In this document: piece after piece, positions 34,001 to 45,297 of the stretch | Layout: each line of letters begins with the position of its first letter | How positions within the stretch are numbered: position 1 is the first letter of the stretch | NCBI GenBank assembly: GCA_003117195.1 | Contig: BDSI01000182.1 | Coordinates: 124,001 to 188,000, forward strand | Direction of reading: 5' to 3' | DNA: 64,000 nucleotides | Source: Eudorina sp. 2006-703-Eu-15 | Taxonomy: Eukaryota > Chlorophyta > Chlorophyceae > Chlamydomonadales > Volvocaceae | Notes under the pieces: model-generated | Seen by the model: only the letters and a program-made list of their open reading frames with translations | Databases searched by the model: none | Told to the model about the DNA's origin: nothing | Made by a program: the position numbers and the translations under genes

Positions 34001-37000
34001 CCCACCTTGAGGTTGTCCACCAGCTTCAGACACGCCAGCCGCACGGCCGCGCACGCGAGCTCGCTGGTGGTGGATCCGCCGGTGACGCCGCTGTTGGGCA
34101 GCAGCTCGGTGCTGTTGTCCAGGATCCTGCCCGAAGGGGGGAAGGGGGAGGGGAGGAGGAGGGGCCGTCGGAGGGCTGGGGCGGGGCACATCGGACATCA
34201 CCGCGGCAGCTAGGGATTCGATCCCACGTCACCGAGGAAAGGGCCAACCCGCACACCGGCTTGGAGACCCCGAAGGCACATGTGCGGCAGTGAGGCGACT
34301 GGGGACTGCAGCGAGGGGCTCGTATCCCGGCGGGGCGGGGCGCTCGTTGCGTGGCAGTGGGGGCGCAGTGACCCACGGGTCATGATGTCCCCCACGCGGC
34401 CGGCGCGCAGCACCCACTTGATCAGGCCCAGGTCCAGCGGCCTCCGCGAGGGCGGCAGCAGCTCGGACAGAGTCTGGGCGGCGACCTGCACCGGCCACCG
34501 GGGGTGTGGGGGTGCCGGGGGAAGGGGCAGTGGGGAATGGCGGTCAGGGTCCCGGCGGGCTGCCGGCAGTTCCGGGTCCCGAATGGTGCACCCGCACCTC
34601 GCCACCCTCGGCCTGTCGGCCATCCTGTGGCACACGACCCATCCCTCTCCCTAGAGCACCGACCCACCGACCACCCGCCCACTTCGCCACAGATTGCCCC
34701 GTCCCCCCCGCGCCCGCTCACACACTCCTCTCACGCGCCATCCGTCCGGCCCCCGGTCCCCGGGCCCCGGCGCTGTCCTGACACCAACGTTGAACGCACA
34801 TTCCTCCTCCACGGGTTCCCTCTCCAGGAAACCCGCGCCCACCCACCCGCCCAGCCGCCCATCCACCTGCGCCACCTTGACGTGCAGGCCCTGGCCGATC
34901 TCCACCCCGTTGCAGGCCACCTGTACGGTGCCGTCCGCCATCAGGCTGACGTACGCCGGTTTGCTCCCCCGCATCATGGCGTACCTGCGATGTGTGTGTG
35001 TATGATGTACGGCAGTTGCCGGACAAGGCAGGTCCGCGGGTGCCGCGGAAGGGGTGCTAGGTGACTCGGCGGACAAAGACGGGGCGGGCCTTTGAAGCGG
35101 GTAGGGTATAGGGTACCAAACACCGTTACGAGGTGGTGGTGTAAAACGTCCCGCATCCGGGCGTCGGGGCGTGAAGATGAGAGGCTAGTAAAGTGCATGA
35201 AGATGCGGCAGCACGACAGGATAGTACGATTCCACCGCACAGTACCGTCGTCGTACTGCAGCCGTACCGTGAGGGCAGCATCGCCAAGCCGCGCTTACGC
35301 CACGTGTTGGCCGCGTTGAACGCCGCCACCTCGGCCTGCGCGCAATGCACAGGCAGGGGGCCCTCCTGAACAGCCCCTCAAGACTCGCGTTTGGGCGGTT
35401 ACTTGTTTTTTCATTCGCGTAGCTCTTTGGGCAGCGCGGCGTCCGATCTAACCTCCCCCCTAGCTTCCGTGACGAAAGCGGCCCCCCTCCCTTCAGCCCT
35501 CCAATTTCCTATACCCCCCCCTTTCCTTCCCCCGAACACCTACCCCCGTGGTCTGCCACCCTCCGCTCCCCACCCCACCCCACCCCGGGGAGCCTCCTAC
35601 CAGCCCACCTGGAGTTGCTGCCAGCCCGCCTCCCGCTGCAGCTGCTCCCACATGCGGGGCAGCGAGTACAGCCGCAGCGGGATGGGCTTCCCCTGGGCGG
35701 TCATCACCACCGCCGGGGGCTGCGGAGGGGCCGCCGGAAGGCTGGGGGCCGCGGACGCAGTCTGGCGATGGCGAATTGGCGATGGGGGGCCGCCGGTGAC
35801 ATCATCGCGTAGGGAACAGGAGGGCGGGTAAGGGAAGGTCACGGCGGGTTAGGGTGGATAGGGCGGAAGCGGGTGGAGGGCAGGAGGGCGGCGACACGGA
35901 CACGCCCGGTCGCGCTGCGGGGCGCTGGTCAGATCAAACCCCGGGAGGGCCACGACTCCAGGAGGCGAACAGGAGCTCCGCTGGTTCTGTGGTGCGGTGT
36001 GGGGTCGTGGATCCTGATCGTGGATCCTGGTCGTGGATCCTGATCATGGATCCTGATCGCGAATCCTGTTCGTGGATCCTGGTGTCATGGATGGTCTGGG
36101 ACTGGGTCGCAGCAGCGTTACGTCAGGACCCGGACCCGGATGCTTAAGGTCACAGATGGGCCCTACAACAAACCAGCCGAGCAGATCCAGGAGGAACCAC
36201 AAGTCATATGTGCATTGGCCCGCGAAGGGACCCCTGTGGCCTGGGGCCTGTGGCCACCGACCGTCCCCACCGTGACCGCACACAGCCGAGTACTACAGCG
36301 ACGTGATGGTGTGTGCCGCTCCGAGACCGGCGGCGGGGCACACACCGTAACCTGCTCTCCCGGTCCCCACCTACCTGGTCGGGTGGGTTGGGCCCGTTGG
36401 CGGCGGCGTCGTTCGACTCCAGGGTTTGCGGCGGCGGCGGCGGCGGTGCCTTGAGGAAGTTGGCCGCCCTTAAGGCCTCCGGATCCAGCCCCAGCTCCAC
36501 CGCCACATGCTCCATGACCTGCACCCCAGGTGGGGGAAAGGAATCTGGTGGGCAGGATCCACCGATGGGTTGGATGCGGGGGCCGGTGCGACTCTAGGGT
36601 TTGGGGATGCTTTCCAATCACATCAACATCCTTGCCATCTCCACAGCACTATACCGGTAGGCAGGAGGGTAGGTAGGCTGACCGCTGGTATTTGCTGCGG
36701 TCGTGCTTAGCAAAGATCGGAACAGCAAAGGGGCTCCCGACGTTCACCAGGGAGGGTGAGTCATTCCGTCGGCTGTACGGCACTGCCGTACATCCACGCG
36801 CGGCTCTCACCTGCTCTATGATCATGGCGCCCGTGATCTCGCCCGGGCCTCGTACTGTCGTACGTGGGGGCAGGTTGCAGCGCGCCAAGGCGACCTCCGC
36901 CCTGCACCGCCCACCAACGACAGCGCCCCGTGAAGGGGGAGAGGGGTTGGCCCCGCGCGGCCGCTCAGTGACAGCCGCCGAATGTAAGGAATACATTATA

Positions 37001-40000
37001 CATTACTGTAGGACTGGTCTTTATGAACTGCCCCTCACCGCCCAGGACTCCGCCCCGCGGGCAGACCACGGACTGTGTCACGGTCACGACAAGAGGTCTC
37101 CCCATTGATCCCCATCTTCGACATTATTCAGCACCTTGTCCGCCCACCTCCACCACAACCCCGGCCTGTTCGACAAGCACCGACAAGCACCGACAAGCAC
37201 CGACACCGACACATCGCACGCACCTGAAGGCGGGAATGTCGTACACGCTGTCCACGGACGCCAGCAAGCCGAAAGCATCCACCACCGCCAGATCCAGATA
37301 CACGCCTCCCTGGAGAAGGATGTGCAGATCCAGCGCCCGGAGTCGTGGCTGCGAAGGCGGCTGGATGCCGTCACCGGCGCCGCCGCCGCCGCCGTCCTCC
37401 AGAACGGCAACGTACGACACATCGCTGTCGCAGCGGCCGCCGCACATGGCAAAGTCGGTGTTGCGCGGTACGGAGATCCTGGTACGGAGATTCAGTGTCG
37501 GACAGGCAGAGGGGCCCGGTATTTCAGCTCTGGCCACTGCGTACCGCAGCACCAACAGTAATACCGTTGCAACTACCAACCGATTAGCCATGTCACTTCG
37601 ACAAGGGGAGCAGCACAGCTTGGTGGCACAGGCTGGCACCACAGCCACAGCCACAGCCAACCCTGCTACTCCAAATCGGTTCCCCACCAGCACAGTCCCG
37701 TGAAGTCGTCCAACCAAGATATACAACGGTAATGTTCGTACACCTGAGACGTGTGCCTTCCAGAAAGCCGTACACCGCACGTGTCAGGGCCCGAAGCCGC
37801 GGAGCCCTAGGGCCCTTACCGGACTTGACGACCCGTTGCCACAGCCGCTACGGCCGCCGCCGCTGCCACTCGTCGAGCCAGCGTCAACTTGCCGCCGAAG
37901 CCGCCGCCGGCGCGGCGGCACCGAGCCACCACCTTGTTGTACGGCAGCTGCAGCGCCGCGGCAACGCCCGCCTGCGCTCCAGGAGGGGTCCGAGAGGGGC
38001 ATTCCCCCAGAGCTGAGTATTAGGTTCGTAGGTAGGCGCCAGCGCCCCGACGTCCGCATGGATATGCCGCCGTACATGCCGTACATGGGTGCCTGCCTCT
38101 CACACCGGCACCTGGACGAGCAACACGCCACCGACCACGCCGTACGAGCCCGGCCGGCCGTGACCCCAGGGCTCCCCCCTTACCTGTATGAAGTCCACGC
38201 CCTGACAGGAGCTGTGCACCACCACCCCGCCGTCCTCCTCCGACCAGGCCACCGCGCTCTGCGTCTCCATGTAGAAATGCAACTGCGAAGGAATCCAGTA
38301 CCGCCCCGAAACCACACGCAGCCGGGCCGCTGGCTCCGCCGGCTTCGCCGGTTCCGCCGGCTCAGCGCCTGCGGCGGCGCGCCCCTCGGTGTCCCCGAGC
38401 GCCGCCGCCGTCAGCTCCGCCGCCGCCGGCGCCGCCGCCTCCCGCAGCACCGCGTCCACATCAGCGCCCCCCTTGGACAGCCAGCTGTTGTTGGCGCCGT
38501 ACGTACTGCCGGACGGGTGGAAGGGCATGATCTTCGCCAGCGGGAAGAAGGACCTGGCGCGAGCCGCCTGGGCGATCGTCAGCAGTGGCGGAGCGTCCGC
38601 GGCGGCGACGGAAGCGTCGCCGCCGCCGCCGCCACCGCCGCTGGCGTTGCCGTCGTCGTACTTGAGCCGTACAGCCTTGGCGGCACGCTGTGCAGCCCAA
38701 GGGCTGCGGAGTCACCGGATGGCAGCGGAGGGAGGACGGTGAGGCTCAACCCACATACCGTATATTTGCCGTACATGAGTACGGCAATGACACGACGATG
38801 TGGGGCCCAGTGCAAAGTGGCTCGAACCGCACGAGCCAGCAGGGGCCCTCGCCGCTCTCCTCCCAGACATGCTGCACCTTCCCGCGCCTCTTCACGCCTC
38901 GCTTGACCTCGCTCCCCGCCGCCGTCCCGGCGCGACCCGGCCCGACCCGGCGTATGGGGAAGGGGGCTAAATAAGGAAAACAGCCCAGACACACTTGTAC
39001 GGGGAAGGGGGCCACGTTGCAGCCCTTGCCTCGATGTCGGACTTCGACTGCGCTTTGGACCCCGCCCGCCATCCTACCTGTTCGCCAGTACGACGCCCAC
39101 CGCTTGGCCGGCGAAATCGACCTTCGCGCCCACCGGCAGGAAGAGGGGCTCCGCAGGCCAGGGGGACTTGACGTCCGCCTTGTTGACGGCCCCCGCGGGA
39201 CCCACTCCAGGGAGGTCGGCGGCGCCCAGGAAGCGAACCACCCCTGGAGCCGCCAGCGCGGCCGACACGTCGATCGCCGCCAGGCGCCCGCCGACACGAG
39301 CCGTCAGTACGAAGGCGCCGTACAGCGCGCCTTCGTGTACGGGTACGTCTTCGGTGTACTGGGCAGTCCCCGAGGCCTGAGGGGTACAGGGCGGGTGTGC
39401 GGTAGGTTGCCGAACGAACTTGCGGTACGGCGAACCGAGCTTGCAGTACAGCCTTTGCGTCAATCCCCCACTGAAGGTCCTGCACTATGTGGGTATGTTG
39501 GCCTGGAGATGATCGCAGAGAGACCGGAAATACCTCCTGTATTGGGCCCCCGTCCTTGGCTACAGCCCGGAAAAGCCGCCACCTGTGCCGCGCAAAAGAG
39601 TATAAACCCCTTAGGTAGGTACCCCCGGGGCCCATCACAGATAGGGTACACCCTTGACCCGCTCCGAAACCGCCTTCCCTCCCTCACCTGCAGTTTGGAG
39701 CCCAGCTTGGGCAGGGGCAGGGTGACCGGATGCAGCTCCGGAACCGACTGCGGCAGGACCTGACGGCCCCGCACCAGCGACGGCGGCGGCAGGCGCTCCG
39801 ACGGCGCCGCGGGTACCTCCGGGGCGTCGACGGCCACGGCACCGTCGGCGGCCGCACAGCCCTCGGCTGCGTCGCCGCCTCCGCCATTGGCGGCCGCGGC
39901 GGCGGCGGCGGCGGCTTTGCCCGAAACGGCATCTGCGACGCCGTCGGCAGCCGCCGCTACATCGCCGGTGCAGCCTCCCTGGACGGTTCCCCCTGAGCTG

Positions 40001-43000
40001 GAGGACTCAGCGACAACGGTGATGTGGGCGCCAGGGGTCACCGGCTTGTCGTCGTACTCGAGCGGCTCGCCCCTGACGGCGCGTGTGTGGCTGTGTGCCG
40101 CCGCCGATGTCGCCTTCAGGCCCAGACACGCCATAAGGCCCTGCGCCACCAGCCCCTGTGCTATTGCCACCAAGGCGCTGGGCCGACCCACGGGGTCCGA
40201 ACCGCCTCCCTCCGCGCCTGCTACTGCCGCCCCCGGCACTCCCGCCAAATCGGACGCCTCCAGCGCCTCCAGCGCCGCCGCCACAGCGGCGACGCTGACC
40301 GGCTGGTTCCGGAGCGCCGCCTCCGCCGCCTCCGCCCGGAGGCACTTCCAGCCGTGCAACACAACCGACGACACGTCCGACAGCTTCGACTCGTTGTGAC
40401 GGGCTATCGACGGCGGCGAGGCGGCGGCGCCGCCGCCGGGCATTCGTACTCCCACCACAATCCGTACATCGTCCACCACGACGCAGCCGCCGTCTGGCTG
40501 CTGCGGCTGTGCCGATGGCGGCGGCGGCGGCCGCGGCGAGGACAGGCGGATGAGCACGGCTGCGTTGGCAACCGCGGCTGCGTTGCTGTAGCGCTCCGCG
40601 ACGCGGTGGCTCCAGAACCTGACCCGTGGGTCCACCGGCGGCAGCGGCACATGCACCGCCGTGAGGATGTACGACGCGCCGGCGGGGGGGTCCAGCGGGG
40701 AGCCAGAGACGAACTGCAGCAGATCGACGCGTACGACCGACCCGTGGGTCGCTGGGTCCGCGGACACGACCGCCAGCTCCACCTGGGCGCCTGCTGGGGG
40801 CCCGGAGCCGGATCGCAAGAGGGGGACATCGATAAAGGTCAAGAACAATCAGGGAAGACAGCCCACCCCACCCTCCAGCCACCCCACCCTCCCGCCAACC
40901 CACCCTCCAGCCAACCCGCCCCACTCCGGAGTGGGACCCGACCCACCGGCCGCCGCCAGTAGTGTCGCCACGTCGCTCGGCAGCCCGCGCTCCCTGGACA
41001 GCGCCAGGTTGCCGCCCACCTGCAACCACCAACCACCAAGAAACACGCGTCTAACAACCACCCAATCCGGTCCATTGGCCAGGAATGGCTAACGACACAA
41101 TCACGCCGGGGGTTGCACACTGCACGTTCGCGAACAATGCCGCCCCCACCTAAGGGTTCAAGCCGATGTCTCGCTCTCGCTCCTCCCATCGCACCCGACC
41201 CACCGGCCGACTGACCCACCGACCCACCGACCCGCCGACCCACCGTTGCGGAGTTCCGGACATGGTGCCCGGCGATCCGATACAGGTGCGCCGACGTCTC
41301 CACCGCCCATTGCCGTACACCGTACGGCGTCTCATCCTCCCCCGCACCTCTGGCCGCCTGCTCCGCGATATCTGCCAAGCGCACCGCCAGATGCTCCAGG
41401 GGGGTGGCGGCACCGATGAGGAGGTGGCGGCGGCTATCGGAGCCACCTTGCGTGGCAGCGACTCCGTTACCGTTGCCGTTGCCGCTGCCGTACGAGGCAA
41501 CTGGCATGACCTCGAGGCGCCGCAGCTCAGGCACCTGTGAGCCATAGCGGGGGCAGGGCAGGGCAGGGCAGGGCAGGGCAGGGCAGGGCAGGGCAGGGCA
41601 GGGCAGGGCAGGGCAGGGCAGGGCAGGGCAGGGCAGGGCAGGGCAGGGCAGGGCAGGGCAGGGCAGGGCAGGGCAGGGCAGGGCAGGGCAGGCAGGGCAG
41701 GGCAGGGCAGGGCAGGGCAGGGCAGGGCAGGGCAGGGCAGGGCAGGGCAGGGCAGGGCAGGGCAGGGCAGGGCAGGGCAGGGCAGGGGGGGCAGGGCAGG
41801 GCAGGGCAGGGCAGGGCAGGGCAGGGCAGGGCAGGGCAGGGCAGGGCAGGGCAGGGCAGGGCAGGGGCAGGGCAGGGCAGGGCAGGGCAGGGCAGGGCAG
41901 GGCAGGGCAGGGCAGGGCAGGGCAGGGCAGGGCAGGGCAGGGCAGGGCAGGGCAGGGCAGGGCAGGGCAGGGCAGGGCAGGGCAGGGCAGGGCAGGCAGG
42001 GCAGGGCAGGGCAGGGCAGGGCAGGGCAGGGCAGGGCAGGGCAGGGCAGGGCAGGGCAGGGCAGGGCAGGGCAGGGCAGGGCAGGGCAGGGCAGGGCAGG
42101 GCAGGGCAGGGCAGGGCAGGGCAGGGCAGGGCAGGGCAGGGCAGGGCAGGGCAGGGCAGGGCAGGGGGCAGGGCAGGGCAGGGCAGGGCAGGGCAGGGCA
42201 GGGCAGGGCAGGCAGCAGGGCAGGGCAGGGCAGGGCAGGGCAGGGCAGGGCAGGGCAGGGCAGGGCAGGGCAGGGCAGGGCAGGGCAGGGCAGGGCAGGG
42301 CAGGGCAGGGCAGGGCAGGGCAGGGCAGGGCAGGGCAGGGCAGGGCAGGGCAGGGCAGGGCAGGGCAGGGCAGGGCAGGGCAGGGCAGGGCAGGGCAGGG
42401 CAGGCAGGGCAGGGCAGGGCAGGGCAGGGCAGGGCAGGGCAGGGCAGGGCAGGGCAGGGCAGGGCAGGGCAGGGCAGGGCAGGGCAGGGCAGGGCAGGGC
42501 AGGGCAGGGCAGGGCAGGGCAGGGCAGGGCAGGGCAGGGCAGGGCAGGCAGGGCAGGGCAGGGCAGGGCAGGGCAGGGCAGGGCAGGGCAGGGCAGGGCA
42601 GGGCAGGGCAGGGCAGGGCAGGGCAGGGCAGGGCAGGGCAGGGCAGGGCAGGGCAGGGCAGGGCAGGGCAGGGCAGGGGAGGGTGGAAGCGTAAGGGGGG
42701 GAAGGGGAGGACAGCCCGACGGGGACGGGGACGGGGAGGGTATAGGAAGTTGGTAGACATATTATAACTGCGCAGCTGGGACGGCGAAGGTGAAACGCGT
42801 CCGCAGGTCAGCGCCGGGCCGCAGCGCAGCCCCACCGGGCCGCGGCCCCCAGTCCAGAGTTCCAGACATCCGGCAGCAGCCCAACCCACCTCCATAACCG
42901 ATAGCAGCACCGCCTCCCCCAGCGGCCAGTCCTTGAAGATGCCGTGGCCCGTGTGCCCCGCCACCAGCCGCCAGCCCGATTGGGAGCCGCCCGCCGCTGA

Positions 43001-45297
43001 TGACGCCGCCGCCATCCGCCCCGCCTCAGCAAGCAGCGCCTCCAGGGAGCGGGGCGCCTGCGCGTCGCCGTTCATGAAGGGCCATGAGTACGGCATTTGT
43101 ACGGCAGCTATGGGGCAGGTGACAGCATGCTGCTGGGGCTGGGGCTGCTGTCGCCGTGCGCGGAGGGGATCGCCGTTGCACACGCCATCCTGTACCGCCT
43201 ATGTACTGGGCTCTGTACTGCTGTGTACTGGGCCCTGTACCGCTGCATACCCGGCTCTCGCACACGCCAAGCCGCTGCCTTCGCACCCCCGGCACCTCCC
43301 CTGATAGGTGGGACTGCTATCCCCCGGACTGGGACTGGGACTGCATACTGGGGCTTGGACCAAGGAAGGCACTGGGGGCACTACGGACGGAGGCTGGGCA
43401 CAGCACCGCACCTTGAGGCGCTGGCCGTGCCCCAGCGCCAGCTCCAGGGTGGCCTCCGGCGCCCCGCCCTCGCCGTCAGCGGGGGCCAAGCAGCCGCCGG
43501 CGTGTTCGCTCCGCTGCGGCGCCTCCACCCGCAGCGACGGCGACGCGGCCCCCGGCACCGCCGGCCGCACCCGGCAGAGGTCCTCGATGTCCTTGACCTC
43601 CGCGGCCAGGCTCTGCCGGGTTGGGGTTTGGGGGTTTGGGGTATTTAGGGGATTGGGGGACAACACCAGAGTCCGTCCCTCTGTCCCTCCGTCCGTAAGT
43701 TGTTGCGCTCAGTCGCTCCGACACCCCATCCACCCACTCATTCACCCACCCACCCTGCACGCTGCCACGATGGGTCGGTAGCCGGTGCATCGGCACAGGT
43801 TGCCGTCCAGCTGCCGCAGCAGGGACCCCTCCGACAGAGCCGGGCAGCACCCGGCCGGGCCTCCGGGGCCGCCGCCGCAGCCAGCGCCCTTGCACCCGCC
43901 GCCGTCCTCCGAAGCGACCGGCGTGGCCTCCGCTGCTGCCTGTGCTGCTGCTGCTGCTGCTGCTGCTGCTGGGGCACCTGCGGCAGCTGCGTTGTGCAGT
44001 GCGGCATGGCAGGCGACTGTGAAGCCCGGGGTGCAGTACCCGCACTGGCTGCCGTGGAACTCGGACAGGCGGTCTGCGGGGTCGAGGCCGGCGGGGACCG
44101 GATGAGCGGTTCGTATGAGGTCGAATCGGAAGCGAGTGGGACCGACAATTCGAAAAGGAGCTCATGCAGTCGGGGGACAGGAGGTGCATCCGACTTCCGG
44201 ACGGACGGACAGACGGACGGACGGATGGCCGGTGGGGAGCGCAAACACACAAATGCGCTGGTTTAGCTCTCTTCCGAGACACGTGCACTGCACTTCCACG
44301 CATGCACTAGCTCCCGGACGCGGACGCGAACTCCGTCCCCGCTGCTGCCGTACGCTGCACAGCGTCGTCGTACCACCAACCTGCCACCAGCGAGGACCCT
44401 CCGGTTGGCCCCCGCGGCAGTCCTTCCGCCGTCACCAGGGACCGGCCCAGCACCGAGTAGACCGGTGCCAGGCAGGCATTGAGGGTGCGGAGGTAGGGGC
44501 GGCCTGGGGAAAGGGGGGCGGGGACACAACCACAACGCCAACATCGGCGGTTATCGGTTTTTGGCCTTTTCTGCGGTTTCGCTGTCTTTATTGACAAATA
44601 GAGACACAACCGCACCCTCACCCACGCGGCGGAGGAACCGCAGGGGACGCTGGGCGCGAGGGGAGGGCGAGGGGAGGGCGAGGGAGGGCGAGGGAGGGCG
44701 AGGGAGGGCGAGGGAGGGCGAGGGGAGGGCGAGGGGAGGGCGAGGGGAGGGCGAGGGGAGGGCGAGGGGAGGGCGAGGGGAGGGCGAGGGGAGGGCGAGG
44801 GAGGGCGAGGGGAGGGCGAGGGAGGGCGAGGGGAGGGCGAGGGAGGGCGAGGGGAGGGCGAGGGAGGGCGAGGGGGGGCGAGGGGGGCGAGGGGAGGGCG
44901 AGGGAGGGCGAGGGAGGGCGAGGGGAGGGCGAGGGAGGGCGAGGGGAGGGCGAGGGAGGGCGAGGGGAGGGCGAGGGGAGGTCGCCACCACGAGCTCAGC
45001 CCGAGAGGGCCCGAGCCTCAGCCTGTGCTGGCCCCGGTGGTGCAAGGCGGTGCGAAGCGGCAACCTGGCCGCGAGGTCCTGCGTGAAATGAGTGTGGTGG
45101 TGATGGTGGCAGCCGTACAGCAGTGCCGTAATCCAGTTGTGTTGGGCAGCGTGGACACACAGGACAGGTAGCACCACCTCCTCGCCCTCGATCTCATCTT
45201 CCCGTCCAGGGTCCCTATCACACCCACCGTCGCGCTCCTCCTCCACCGCCACAGCACATGCTCCACAGCCGCCCTCGCCGCACGCGACTTTGACACT
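31008..45297 (-). CDS. Molybdenum hydroxylase, aldehyde oxidase type (xanthine dehydrogenase family); first exon not found
   Basis: Oxidises aldehydes or N-heterocycles with Mo cofactor, two [2Fe-2S] clusters and FAD. Twenty-five phase-consistent exons (- strand): 45297-45228, 44503-44381, 44073-43754, 43612-43412, 43057-42890, 41534-41244, 41019-40947, 40790-39688, 39376-39078, 38703-38184, 37971-37820, 37478-37224, 36901-36811, 36518-36375, 35761-35609, 35335-35268, 34984-34876, 34485-34418, 34126-34006, 33676-33629, 32859-32821, 32465-32343, 32075-31983, 31765-31572 (donor uncertain), 31275-31008. They give 1697 aa without the N-terminus (family ~1350), the excess being Ala/Gly insertions. 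Landmarks: CGEGGCGAC; HGSQCGYCTPGF and GNLCRCTGYRP; FAD-domain VGGNL...PSDVATLLAAAG; QASGTAQYTEDVP; GGGFGGKLT; EIGQGLHVK; catalytic ACGEPPLLL. The xanthine dehydrogenase Glu after GGGFGGK is Leu, and its RGFGGPQ motif is RGPGEIT, as in plant aldehyde oxidases. The missing start (about 40 aa) must lie upstream. Confidence 0.9.
32508..32563. repeat. GGGGAGGGA-type G-rich array
   Basis: Imperfect G4A/G3A units in an aldehyde oxidase intron. G-rich on the + strand, which is the template strand. Confidence 0.85.
32974..33363. repeat. 10-bp tandem array (ACACACGTAC)39
   Basis: About 39 essentially perfect copies of a decamer containing the palindrome CACGTAC/GTACGTG core, all within one intron of the aldehyde oxidase gene. 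All six frames are open because ten bases times three contains no stop, which explains the long repetitive ORFs there. Confidence 0.98.
33931..34000. repeat. Imperfect TGTACAATGT/TGTACGATGC repeats
   Basis: About six degenerate ~12-bp units in the intron just downstream of the 34126-34006 exon. Confidence 0.75.
36006..36084. repeat. 12-bp repeat GTGGATCCTGAT, about six copies
   Basis: Each unit carries GGATCC or a one-base variant. Located in an aldehyde oxidase intron (between exons 36518-36375 and 35761-35609). Confidence 0.9.
38766..38787. repeat. Inverted pair of the GTACGGC heptamer (9-bp arms, 4-base loop)
   Basis: TTGCCGTAC-ATGA-GTACGGCAA. Other inverted pairs: 15365-15378 (no spacer), 36775-36791, 41312-41328 and 52990-53004. 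This one lies in an aldehyde oxidase intron. Confidence 0.9.
41547..42678. repeat. 1.13-kb pentanucleotide array (GGGCA)n, about 226 copies
   Basis: Near-perfect array with a few one-base slips and indels (for example near 41692, 41786, 41867, 41994, 42168, 42210, 42402, 42546). It fills most of one aldehyde oxidase intron and ends only 12 bases from the 3' splice site at 41534, so the transcript's pyrimidine tract is made of CCCTG units. Confidence 0.99.
44657..44982. repeat. GGGCGAGGGGA-type array, about 30 copies
   Basis: Units of 10-11 bp (GAGGGAGGGC / GAGGGGAGGGC) in the intron after the first [2Fe-2S] exon of the aldehyde oxidase gene. G-rich on the template strand. Confidence 0.95.

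Noticed and set aside
41537..42694. 385-aa and 677-aa ORFs of pure RAGQG and PALPC repeats on both strands
   Set aside because: Artefact of the pentanucleotide array, which has no stop in any frame. It lies inside an intron.
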